Shown here one piece after another: positions 34,937 through 45,820 of a stretch of DNA of 64,000 bases. Numbering within the stretch: the first letter of the stretch is position 1; each line of letters begins with the position of its first letter. The position numbers and the translations under genes were made by a program. The stretch lies in assembly GCA_030549335.1 (NCBI GenBank), contig CM060196.1, positions 71,942,139 to 72,006,138 on the forward strand, read 5' to 3'. This DNA comes from Pontederia crassipes. Lineage: Eukaryota > Streptophyta > Magnoliopsida > Commelinales > Pontederiaceae. The notes beneath the pieces are model-generated. The model did not search any database and was not told the DNA's origin. It saw only the letters and a list, made by a program, of their open reading frames with translations.

Positions 34937-35215
34937 ATTGCTGTTTGCAAGTAATCCTTTTTGTATCATTTCTAGCAACAACTCACCTATGATCATTCAT
35001 AGTTTTGACTGAATTACTCTCCTTTGATGGCGATGTGTCTTCTTCATCATGTTTACCCCATTTATGTTAACATGTAACAAATAAGAAGTCATGCTTTCAT
35101 CTTTGTTCATCATTAGTTTCCTGTATATATTCTTAATGTTTTTAATTTAAGCTTATATATGGCACCACAATGCTTGTGGGAATCTATTGATACTCTCATG
35201 CAAACCCAATAATAT
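34937..35215. repeat. Segmental duplication copy B (partner at 55-310)
   Basis: It begins at the first base after the copia 2 LTR (ATTGCTGTTTGCAAG) and runs in parallel with 55-310. This marks where host DNA resumes after the nested copia pair. Confidence 0.85.
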
Positions 35216-36471
35216 TTGATGCATACTGTGATAAAGATCGATTTCAAAAGTGAAAATTGGCATACTTAGTAGTCTAATAATGCACATATGGGATTGGGAA
35301 AACATATATATATATATATATATCTTCGTAAATAATATTTTTTTAAAGAGTAAATAATTGTATGAACCAATTATTTATTCATACCGAAATTAAATATAAT
35401 ATTGACAAGAAGATATTAAATTTATGGTTGTGAACGTTTGATATATACATGATTAAAACTATTTATATAAGAAATTCTGCGAGAATAGGCACTGTGATTA
35501 GTCTCACCTTTTAAAATTGGATACCTCACATGAGTTCTGGAGCCCACATCTTGTATATGAATGCATGCATCGGGCATACACAAAATGTGTATGCTTGCTA
35601 ATACTAATATTTATAAGACAACGACTTTTTTTTATTAAACCATCTATGGTACACCTGACATCATGGCAAGAGATTCTTTAATATCTTTTGGCACGTTTGA
35701 CATAAGAATCAAAAGTATTATCGTACATCAATTATTATTACAAACTTAATCAGATAAGTTATATTCGATAATTAAGACATGATAATACATGAAGCATTCA
35801 AAATTAATTAGGATGGCGATTCATCCTACAAATTTATGGAGGATTGGCGGATCTTTTTTTACAGCCTTTTCTCATTTTCTTTTCTCCTGAGTTGATTGTC
35901 GTAATTTTTTGTACGGATGATTGCTGTCTAGATTGCTTTAATTAGGAATTTTGAAAAGTTAGTCTTGCGAAGTTGCTTAGCAAGTTGTTTGCCGTGATGA
36001 TATCGCTGCTCTCTGCAGTGTTTGTACCGAGAGGCTAAACACATAAAAAAGAGTTAGATTGCGAGCCACTACATCAAAAGGAATCAGATGCAAAGTGGAA
36101 AGTGTTATTTACACTTTCCTTTTTCCCTTGAGAACTAATTATGAAGTGAAGTCCAATCGTCAATAAGAATGTAGAAGTGGTTGCAATCACAAGTGGTTGC
36201 AATCATCAACAAGAATTCCTTAATTGTGGCCTTTGTGCCTCAATAATATCTTCAATGAAATTTGTATGTTTATCTCTAAAATTCTACAGTTTATTTGTAC
36301 TCATGCCAACCGAACATGTAAATGTAGAAGTTGATGCCTTAGAATCTTTTGGTTGCATATCACCAAACAATCTTTTTTGGATGGTCATTCCATCTCGAAG
36401 TGTTCCTAATATTTTGTACACTGAACCTACTACTTAGTTGAATGCATCATCTTTTTATTAAAAAAAAAAGG
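35216..36471. other. AT-rich intergenic DNA
   Basis: No domain or transposon end is visible. A TA microsatellite lies near 35302-35323. The stretch 36045-36090 weakly recalls the flank repeat at 1770-1797 (GAGCCAC followed by an AAAAGGAAT string). The 86-codon ORF at 36177-36437 resembles nothing I recognise. Confidence 0.55.
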
Positions 36472-36660
36472 GATGAAGTGCTATGGAAATTGTACCAACA
36501 CACCAGCTGGGAATTTCAGTTGTTTATGCCCTTCAGGTAGAGGCAACCCAAATGTTGTTAATGATTACACTCACGGACACCAGCTGAGAGTTTGAGTTGT
36601 TTATGCCCTTCAGGTTGAGGCAACCCAAATGTTGTTAATGATTACATTCAGGGGATGTGA
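36472..36660 (+). pseudogene. WAK EGF exon relic (third WAK copy)
   Basis: The translation contains CYGNCTNTP, then a CLCPSGRGNPNVVN string, closely matching exon 2 of WAK pseudogene 1 (CYGNCTNTPGSF...GRGNPNVVDGC). The part CACCAGCTG...GTTGTTAATGATTACA is then repeated about 65-70 bases downstream with a stop. There is no DINEC start and no kinase. The large CACTA element begins 16 bases after it. Confidence 0.85.
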
Positions 36661-36699
36661 TTGTGGAGACTCTTTCACTACAAGAAAACTGTATTTTAC

Positions 36700-37275
36700 C
36701 GACGGTCCTAACCGTCAGTAAATTTGTCAGATCCGTCGGAAATCGCGATTTCCGACGGTTCTTTCGACGGACAATGATCGTGTGAAAAAGGCTCGTCGCA
36801 AATTTTTTGCGACGGTTTCTTCTGAACCGTCGGTATTACTGACAGTCTAGTTGGCGGGCGCGGCAGTCGAACGTTAAATATCGACGGTGCGAACCGTCAA
36901 TATTATCGACGGGCAGGACCGCCGATATATATCGACGGTTTGAACCGACAATAGTATTGACGGTTCGAGCCGTCGATATTTATCGACGGCTTAAACCGTC
37001 GACAGTATCGGCGGTTCGTGCCGTCGATATCTATCGGCGGCTTGAACCGTGGAAACTATCGACGGTTTTAACCGCCAATATATATCGGCGGCTTGAACCG
37101 TCAATTTTATCGACGGTTAAAACCGTCGACAATCTAGTATCGACGGCTTTTACTCGTGGGCTACGACCGTCGATAATTGTGTACCGACGGATATAACCGT
37201 CGGTAAGTATCGAAAAAATCCGCTGAAAATTACAATATTTCAGCTGTTTCCGACGGTCAGGACCGTCGGAAACGT
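36700..37275. repeat. Left subterminal repeat array of the large CACTA
   Basis: About 20 copies of a palindrome of the type TCGACGGTTnnAACCGTCGA (variants TATCGACGG, AACCGTCGATA) are packed every 20-30 bases. In En/Spm such subterminal motifs bind TNPA; by analogy these are transposase or accessory-protein binding sites. Because they are palindromic, each can also form a small hairpin. Confidence 0.85.
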
Positions 37276-38020
37276 AAAAAATTTAAAAAAATAATGAATT
37301 CACAGATAATTCTCAGATAATACAAGACATTTGATAGTTCAATTGAACGGCACAGTTTGAAATATAATCCATCACAGATTGAAATATCGTAATTCACATA
37401 TAAAGCACATCACATCACATCACATCACAGATAGTTCAATTCGGCATAAGGGTATCCAAACATGAAACATAATCCATAATTCACAGATTCAATAACGAGA
37501 TAATGGAACGGCGTGCTTAATTCACAAATTGAATGGCATAACGTCTTCGTCACGACGAAGAGCTGAAGTTCAATTCGCATATCATCTTCGTCGCAAAACA
37601 TCACTGCACAAAATTGAAAATAGAGTAAAAGTTATAACATATAAAATGCAAAAAAAATATGAATTCAGTTTTGAAGATGCGTAATCACAATCTAATTGAA
37701 TCTAAAATCTAAAATATAATAACATTATTTCAATTTAACATCAACATAATTTGATAAATAATTGATTGAGCATCTTCAAAATTGATAAATCTAGAAGATG
37801 CGTAAACTAACAATCTAACGCCGAATCTCAAAATCGAGCAAAATCGAGCGTAAACTAACAAGTTTATACTAAGTATTGACATTTACATGATCCAACTGTC
37901 TGCACTCCATTTTCGGTGAAAACTTTGAAAGTCTACAGATCTAACTGAAAGGGATGAAGAGTAAAATCTAAGTTAGTGTCAAAGTGCATATGAATCTAAT
38001 GAGTACAATGATGCATCAGA
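37276..38020. other. CACTA interior, non-coding
   Basis: AT-rich sequence between the left repeats and the TNPA-like gene, including a short CACAT repeat (37404-37427). No open frame is supported. Confidence 0.55.
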
Positions 38021-39605
38021 TTAAAGCAAATTCCAAAAATAATTATGTACTATATATGAATCTACATCGGCGTCGTCGTCATTCAATTCGCCACGCATGA
38101 AGGCACGCATCATTTTCTTCATTTCATCCCTGTTACGACGTTCACGTTCTTCGAATTCTTGTCTGACCTCTTCCCTAATCTTGATGGTCACCTGATCCAC
38201 AATTTCTTGCATAGTAGAAGGAGATGAACCTGAAGTACTTCGTCGACCATATCCAATATCTGTGTCACTCACAGAAGATCCAAGTCCGTAAATGCGACCC
38301 TTCTTCACGCCGACGTGGTCCGTCCAAAGTTGTCTTGGGGTCAACGGTGTGGTCCCCTCCTGTGTAGCTTGCGTAATATGATCAACTTCTTTTGTTTTAT
38401 AAGACTCCTGAAATATAAAGAAAATAATTAACTACAAACGACGACTAGGTGATCGACTTCAAAGTTTTGTTAATTAATTATTAACTTGCAATTTAGAAAA
38501 AAGTAAAGGCACAAAAATTTACATACATATGTCTCTCGGGCATAACTCGAGACCCATTCTTTGTTCTTCTTCTGATGGGTTCGGAGAAATATTTCGTCCT
38601 GAGTCGGTGGTCTACCCGTCTCTTTCTCCTGCAATGAGATAATATTTTAAAATTTGTAAATTACTTACCATTTTCTTAAAGTATAATATTTCGTCCTGAG
38701 TTCGGAGAAAGACCTTACCATTTTCTTAGCAATCGTGCTCGTGGATAGACATCCGCCCGAATGCAAGCACGCTCCCTGGTCGGACTCTCGACTGGTTTTT
38801 GCTTTTTCGCATTTCACTTTGTACTCCTCGGTGGACCACTTTCCTAGCAAATCGATCCAAACGGCCTCGGGGATCCAATTGGGTCGTTCTCCGTCAGCTC
38901 GAACTTCAGAAAGCATCGCGGACAATCTCTTTGAGCACCGAAAGTTAAAAGCCTTCCACATTTTTTTCGTATGCTCGGGCTCCCACCACACATCAGCCTG
39001 TAAGTGTTTAAAAATAATTAATGTGCATGACGAAGAAAAATATTAATGATGATGTTGGCTTCTAATGATACCTGAAATTCATTAAATAACATCTGTCTCG
39101 TGGCATAAGGAACTTCCCTCCATGTAAGCCACGTTTCAGTATACCTATGTCGCAATACTTTAGTAACTGCTGCAGCCGCTAGTTTCGACGATACAAATAT
39201 TGAAGGACACAGAATTATAAAATGTCATGGCTGAATCAAAACATGAATAATGATTCGATATACATAAAATAACACTTACCCTAAATTCTCATCTGGCTGC
39301 ACGTATGCTTTGTAAACACGATTTGACGAAGCCTGGTCCGAGTCTTCCACGAAACAATGAGCTCTGACGGGTTGTTGTGGCAATTGTGTATCCAAGTCCG
39401 CAATATCAGCGTGAGAGGAAGGACCCGGCGGAGAAGAACGTTCTATTATGCGAATGCCCGTGGCTGATCGAGGAGCTGACGGAGGAGAAGAACGCTCTGT
39501 TATGCGGATGCCCGTGGCTGACGAAGGAGTACACTGAGTACTGAGAGCTCTAGGGACAACCGGCTCCTTTCCTTTGTTTTTACTTTTAACAAATCGATAC
39601 ATCTG
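38021..39605 (-). CDS. TNPA-like plant transposase (Ptta/En/Spm type) gene
   Basis: Several exons read in order on the minus strand: MYRFVKSKNKGK with a repeated SATGIRI-ERSSPP unit (39290-39605, followed by GTAAGT); VTKVLRHRYTETWLTWREVP to FNEFQ (about 39070-39180); ADVWWEPEHTKKMWKAF to STIAKKM (about 38725-39000, followed by GTAAGG); ETGRPPTQDEIFLRTHQKK (38530-38630); and a last exon with VGVKKGRIYGLGSS, then a charged coiled-coil-like tail rich in Arg/Glu (38030-38400). KKGRIYGLGSS and the preceding string are typical of the plant transposase (Ptta/En/Spm) family. Within the exons I see no stop; the splice sites are inferred. Confidence 0.8.
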
Positions 39606-40060
39606 CATAGTACAAAATTTATTACAAGTCAAATTCACAATTGACAAAAAATTCAAATGTCACAACGTCTCGACCTGACTATGTTCGGCTACGTCTTATG
39701 TTGCATCTTGAGGAACGGAATTGTACGTATAACTCGAGAACCAATTCCTAATATCCGGAGGCGCTTATAAAAAATAAACAAATTAATTCGAATAAGCTTT
39801 TGCGAATGACTTCTTCTGATCATTATTTCAAACACTCATGAGATGGTAGCGAATATAAGAATGCATCGTCCGCGTCAGGCATTTGTTGATCCGATTGTTT
39901 GTCCACATGCATCACTAATGCCTCAAACAAACTATTGCCTCAAACAAAATGAATATGAATCGTAAATGAACAATCCATAAGATGACAACATTCGTATTAA
40001 AATATCCTAGTTGTAAGGTAAAAATAAATTGATAATTCGTGACGACAAGTAAAGACACCT

Positions 40061-40775
40061 TTACTCGTCATCTAAATTTCCACATGACTGGTACCCGTCA
40101 TCATCATCATCATCAAAAGTCGTCGTAGTTTCAAATTCATCTTCGTCCGAATCCTTTTCATCATTTTGTATGTCGACGTTATCGAAGTCTTCAAATACGT
40201 GTTTCGAATCATGTAGATCGTCGACTAATTCGGTGTCGACAATAGGGGCCACAGACGTCTGCGAGTCATCTTGAAAGGCACATTGCAATGCACCATCAAC
40301 TTCTATCCTGCTTCTTGCCTTCGTCTTTATTACAACCCACCATTGTGATTTGTCCCTGGTCTTCTCCGGATATGGCACATAATATACTTGTCTTGTAGAA
40401 GACGGAATAATGAAAGGATCAAAATGATCATAACATCTATTGTGACGTATTTCAACTATTTTGAAATCTTTGTGAACTTGCATCCCTCTCATTTCCTTTG
40501 GATGAAACCAATTACACTCAAATAATGTGACTTTATTACCTCCAGTATATTGCAGCTGAATAATGTCTTTGAGAACACCGTAGTAGTCACACTCATTTTC
40601 TCCGTCCGTGGATTCCACGACACATACTCCACTGTTCACGGTTTTCTTCCCGATCGACCAAATTTCAGTGTGAAACTTATAACCATTCACAAAATACACC
40701 GGCCAACTTTTCACCTCTCGAGCGGGTCCCCATGCCAAATTATGGAGACCAGTCGCCGTGCCGGTATTGAGAACC
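40061..40775 (-). CDS. DUF4216-type C-terminal exon of the CACTA TNP2 gene
   Basis: An open segment with ECDYYGVLKDIIQLQY, VTLFECNWFHP and QVYYVPYPEK is the DUF4216 pattern found at the C-terminus of plant CACTA transposases. It ends in a very acidic tail (runs of Asp and Glu). The preceding exon (about 40845-40990) contains the string YYIVPEEHVQDRIENDFAP and a stop where family members have Trp before FKEQ (40857-40859). Confidence 0.85.
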
Positions 40776-41019
40776 TAATATGAAAATAAATGAGTATAGT
40801 AGACGTTGAAGACATCAAATTACTTCAAATATTTTGATAATTACCTGCTCCTTAAATCACGGTGCGAAATCATTCTCGATTCTATCTTGTACATGTTCTT
40901 CAGGGACAATGTAGTATTGCAAGAAAGCACTACATACGAAGTGATGGCTAAATCAAAATGGTGTTTGGGAAGACGTTAAACAAAAGAATGCATGGATATT
41001 AAACTTACTTAATGTAGCT

Positions 41020-43575
41020 TTGCACCTCCGACGTGTTTAGAATGATATGATTCGTGGCAGACTTGAATTCTGCATCACTGAGCCATCTACTCCTTGGCTT
41101 TCCAAAATATCATCCTAACTGATTGAAGAGCGACAAAGATGCCACATCAGACTGTTCTTCTGGAACTTCATCATTTCGACGGACTCTGGTCCTCACACAC
41201 TTAACATGGGACTCGAAGTAGTAAGATCAGAAGTATGAAATCTCCTGAATCATATACGCTTCACAAATGGATCCTTCGACACGTGCTTTGTTCTTAATCG
41301 TCCTTTTTATTCGATTGAGATATCTTTCAAAAGGATACATCCACCTATATTGTATTGGTCCACCTACCCTTGCCTCATATGACAGATGAATAGGTAAGTG
41401 CTCCATGGAATCAAAGAATCCCGGTGGAAATATTCGTTCCAACTTACATAATGTTATCGGAATATTACGTTCCAATTGGATCATATTTTCCACCGTTAAT
41501 GTTGTAGAACACAATTCTTTGAAAAATTGACTCAACTCCGTTATCGGCTTCCAAATCTTATCTGAGAGTGAAGAAAAAGCAGTAGGAAGCAAAGTTTCCA
41601 TGAATATGTAATAGTCGTGACTTTTTATGCCAAACAAACGCAAGTTATTCATGTCCACACATCGGGTCAGATTTGATGCATAACCATCCGGCATTCTCAG
41701 CTCTTGGATCCAGCGACACACTTGGGTCTTCTGCTCCTTAGTGAGAACATAACTTGCTTTTGGTTTAGATATTCTTCCGTTAGGTAAAATCACTAAGTGC
41801 AACTCTGGCCGTCGATAGTACTCCTTCAAATCTAGTCTCGCCTTGAGGTTGTCCTTTGTTTTATCCTTAATGTCCATTACGGTGTTGAATACATTTTCAA
41901 ACACATTTCTCTCAATGTGCATGACGTCCAAGTTATGACGTATCAAACAATCAGACCAATAAGATAAATCCCAGAATATACTTCGTTTGGTCCAATTATG
42001 ACAAACACCATACTCATTGTATGTGACATTTAGGTCGTCGACAATTCTGCATAAAGCATTGACAATGCGACGTAATTGAGCTCCTGAGCGTCTGACCGGA
42101 GGCATGTCTTCCACAACCCTATTCCGTCGAAATGCATTTCAGTTATTTCTGTACGGATGATCAGCTGTAAGAAATCGTCTGTGGCAATCAAACCAAGTAT
42201 TTTTACCCTCATTTCTCAAAGTGAACGCATTTGAGTGTTCCATGCAAGATGGACAAGCTAATTTCCCTGCAGTCATCTAACCAGACAACATCCCGTAGGC
42301 TGGAAAGTCATTAACAGTCCACAATAAGGTAGCTCTCAATGTGAAATTTTATTTGGTCGACACATCATAAGCAACGACACCATCCCACAATTCTTTTAGC
42401 TCATCTATTAGATGTTGTAAATACACGTCTATCCTCTGTTTAGGACTCTGAGGATCAGGAATAATGCATGTCAAAAACATATAAGGTGCGGACATACAAA
42501 TCCCAGGTGGCAAATTATAAGGTGTTATTGTTACCGGCCAACATGAATAAGGAACTGAAGTTTGATCATATGGTGTAAAACCATCTGCGCATAATCCGAG
42601 CCTTATGTTCCTTTGGTCCCAAGCAAAATCAGGATGCTTACGATCAAAATATTTCCACGCTTCACCATCTGATGGGTGAAGCATTACACCTTCAGAAGTA
42701 TTATGCTGTGCATGCCACTTCATCTGCGACGCTGACCCTATAGACGAGTATAGTCTTTTAAGCCTTGAAATAAGAGGCAAATAATGCATTCTTTTCACAG
42801 CGACTTGAGATTTGTTAGTCACTCTATATCGTTCGGCCCCACAAAACTTGCATTCATTTAGATTGATGTCTTCGCCGTAATATAACATACAACCATCACG
42901 ACAACAATCTATTTTAGTTGAGTCAAGACCAAGTTTACTGACCAATCTTTTTGTCCTATAAAAATTTTCAGGAATACGAGCCCCAGTTGGTATGACCTCT
43001 TTTAAAATATCTAGAAATGCATCAAAACATGCTTGTGAAATATTGTGGTCGGCTTTCAGATTCAACAATCTAACAGCAAGTGATAGTTCCGAATGACTTT
43101 CACACCCAGGCCATAAGAGTTGGCTCGATGCGTTTAGTAAGTCATAAAAATCTCTTGCTTCTGGATTTGGTGCCTCTTCATTCTGCTCAAATCTAATATT
43201 GTCATACTCAGTTGCAGCTGCGTCATAAACAGACTGTTCATATTGCGAAGCAAATGTTGGTTCAGGATCCACAAAATGAAGACCTTCATTTGGGACGCTT
43301 GTCGAAGGCGCTCCTTCGCCTAAATCATCCCATTCCCAATAATTGGGTTTGAAACCCTTTCTACATAAGTGAACTTTGACAGTCTCTATCGTCTGTAACT
43401 TTGTGCTAGCACATTTCAAACAAGGACACCTAATTGCTCCCTCCCGCTGAAATTGTAAAGATTGACAAGCCACAGTAACATAATAGTCAACGCCATCTAT
43501 AAATTCTTGTGTCAAGCCTCTACGACCAGGATTATTTCTTTTGTACATCCATCGACGATCGTTCAAGTATGACAT
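41020..43575 (-). pseudogene. TNP2-like CACTA transposase, one frame with stop codons
   Basis: From the ATG at 43575 come the transposase-associated domain (WMYKRNNPGRRG; CPCLKCASTK), the TNP2 (Transposase_21) domain with a CKFCGAERY ribbon and DGFTPYDQTSVPYSCWPV, then DUF4218 (HNLDVMHIERNVFENVF; RRPELHLV; FPPGFFDSMEHLPIHL). All parts are in one frame, interrupted by stops at 42349-42351, 42277-42279, 42139-42141, 41227-41229 and 41110-41112, with no frameshift seen. TNP2 cuts at the element ends. This copy would give only truncated protein. Confidence 0.94.
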
Positions 43576-43823
43576 AATGACTGCATTATTTGCAAATCAT
43601 AAAAAATTTCAGTCATACAAAATTGTATAAGGAAAGAAAAATAAATATGAAACAACTGAGGAAGAACAGATTGTTTAGCTAATGTTTACTAATCATACTG
43701 CTATGTATAGAGATAGCATATAATAAGTATATATAACAGTTTTGGCCCTTTTTGCTCATGATCGTTTTCCATCAAACAAAAGGAGGAAAAAAAATATTAC
43801 AACTATAATTCTAAATATAATTC

Positions 43824-44010
43824 TAAATATTACAACTATAATTCAAATGCCACGCGCGGAGGGCGGCCGGATCTGGCCGCCGCACGAAGGGCGGCCGGAT
43901 CTCGCGCGGCGGCCGATAATTCTAAATATTACAACTATAATTCAAATGCCACGCGCGGAGGGCGGCCGGATCTGGCCGCCGCACGAAGGGCGGCCGGATC
44001 TCGCGCGGCG
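43824..44010. repeat. 94-bp direct duplication
   Basis: The unit TCTAAATATTACAACTATAATTCAAATGCCACGCGCGG and the following GC-rich part up to CTCGCGCGGCGGCCG occur twice back to back, with almost no differences. It marks the AT-to-GC transition before the minisatellite. Confidence 0.85.
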
Positions 44011-44290
44011 GCCGGATCTGGCCGCCGCCGCGCAAGGGCGGCCGGATCTGGCCGCTGCGTGCGGAGGGCGGCCGAATCTGGCCGCCGCACGGAGGGCGGC
44101 CGGATCTGGCCGCCGCCGCGCAATGGCAGCCGGATCTGGCCGCCGCGCGCGGAGGGCGGCCGGATCTGGCCGCCGCACGGAGGGCGGCCGGATCTGGCCG
44201 CCGGGCGCAAATGGCGGCCGGATCTGGCCGCCGCGCGCGAATGGCGGCCGGATCTGGCCGCCGCGCCCGAATGGCCGGAACTGGCCGCCA
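43855..44290. repeat. GC-rich minisatellite of GGCGGCCGGATCTGGCCGCC units
   Basis: About a dozen imperfect units, each a near palindrome around GGATC, are separated by spacers such as GCGCGCGGAG or GCACGGAG. The unit contains no stop in most frames, which produces six overlapping long Arg/Pro/Ala-rich ORFs that are not genes. It lies upstream of the TNP2 start, in what would be the promoter or leader region on the minus strand. Confidence 0.9.
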
Positions 44291-44479
44291 CACGGAGATG
44301 GTCGAAGGAGAGAAAAATTATATATCAAAGGAGGCGGGGATCGGACCTACCTGTGCCGACATGGTCGGCGGCGGAAGTTTCGGGCGGGAGGTGGTCGACG
44401 GCCGGACGAACGGCGGACGAAACCGGCGGCAGCGGACGGACGTTCAAAACGTTCTAAGTAAGAGTGCGGTCGGATTTTT

Positions 44480-45120
44480 ATATAACCACTTTTCGACAGT
44501 CGAAACCGCCGCAACATAGGTAAATATAATATTATATTAATTCGTGTTTCGACGGCTCCAATCCGCTGGAAAAACCGTCGATAGTTTCGACGGTATTCAA
44601 ACCGTTGAAATATCGACGGTTTTAGCCGTCGATAGTTTTGACGGTTCTTTAAACCGTCGAAATATCGACGGTTTTAGCCGTCGATTCCCTTAATAATAAT
44701 TTTTAAAAAACATCAACAGATACATAGGTTGTGTAAATTATAAATTTTCATTTTCGACGATTGAGGCCGTCGAAAAAAAGTAAGGTAGAATACTTTATTT
44801 AAATACTATCGACGGTTATGACCGCCGAAATATCGACGGTTGCTTTGAACGTCGCAAATTTCGACGTTCAAAACCGTCGATAAATTCAATAATTATGCGC
44901 AACCAGTCTTGAAATTTTTCGACGGTTCAGACCGCTAGAAGTTTCGACGGTTAGATAAACCGTCGAAGTATAAATATTTTCGACGGAATCTTCCGACGAA
45001 TTTATCACCATCGAAGTTTTAGACGGGTTAAACCGTCGAAAATTATCTGACAAAAATATCGACGGTTTGGAAGATCCGCCGAAAAAACCGTCGGCCGTCG
45101 AAAATGGACCGTCAGAAATA
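44480..45120. repeat. Right subterminal repeat array of the large CACTA
   Basis: The same TCGACGGTTTTAGCCGTCGA-like palindromes as at the left end are repeated about 20 times, some in pairs with a TTTCGACGGT...AACCGTCGAAA form. The symmetry of the two arrays supports the element being full length. Confidence 0.85.
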
Positions 45121-45138
45121 CGACTTTTTCTTGTAGTG

Positions 45139-45820
45139 TTTTATGTTTGGATGGAGTGAAATTTGATCGTGACAAATAAGGTAGTTTGATGTGATAAAAA
45201 AAGTAAATATGATTAATTAATTTTAGTGAATAATTGAATTAAAATATATATTATAAATATAAATTATAAAATTATTTAAAAAATAAAATATATAATATAT
45301 ATTAAAAAAATTTATGTAAAATTTTTTTATAAAAAATATACTATTTAACTATAAAAAATCAAATATACAATTGTTTAGACGAAAATGTATTGGGTAAACC
45401 GATATTATACATATAGATGTGATTCATATTTGCCAACTCTTAAATCTACAACGTGGCATGTATATTTGAATTCTAACCTAAAAATACAAAAAATAAATGG
45501 CTTAAACCCGTACCGATATTTTCAACATGACCTACTTTTCCGGTGGTAGTGTTTTACACCGTCTTTATCATGTGAAGTCATAATATATGAGGTTATCTAC
45601 CATGCAATCAATTTTTGTACATAATCATTAAATTAGGATCATTAGGATCATGATTATATAATTAAGATTCAATCTCTATTAAATTTAATATTAAATTATT
45701 AAATCCAATCTCAACCATATAATTATTATTCAATAGTTTAAGTTCATTGGATACATATTCGTTATACAACTTTTGGTTATATATATACAAGTTTTTTCTT
45801 CTTTCGACAGGTTTCAAGTT
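45139..45820. other. AT-rich DNA between CACTA and WAK pseudogene 2
   Basis: The part 45145-45390 resembles, by eye, AT-rich repeats at about 21150-21440 and, inverted, 54380-54600 (landmarks: GTTTGGATG, TTTGATGTGATA, TTTTAGTGA, TGAATTAAAA). It is perhaps a dispersed MITE-like family. No coding region is seen. Confidence 0.5.

Larger units (their letters stand above)
36676..45138 (-). mobile_element. Large, nearly complete CACTA (En/Spm-like) transposon
   Basis: It begins CACTACAAGAAAAC and ends with the inverted CACTACAAGAAAA, flanked by TTT (36673-36675 and 45139-45141), the 3-bp duplication expected of CACTA. Length is 8463 bp. It carries subterminal repeat arrays at both ends, a TNPA-like gene, a TNP2 transposase with DUF4218 and DUF4216 parts, and a GC-rich minisatellite. 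Perfect ends suggest it is young and may move if transposase is supplied in trans. Confidence 0.97.

Noticed and set aside
36177-36437. 86-codon plus-strand ORF
   Set aside because: No recognisable domain, next to degenerate WAK flank; not enough support.
43742-44519. Six overlapping long ORFs rich in Arg, Pro, Gly and Ala
   Set aside because: They are produced by a stop-free GC-rich tandem unit read in every frame on both strands; no start context, domain or splice pattern supports a gene.
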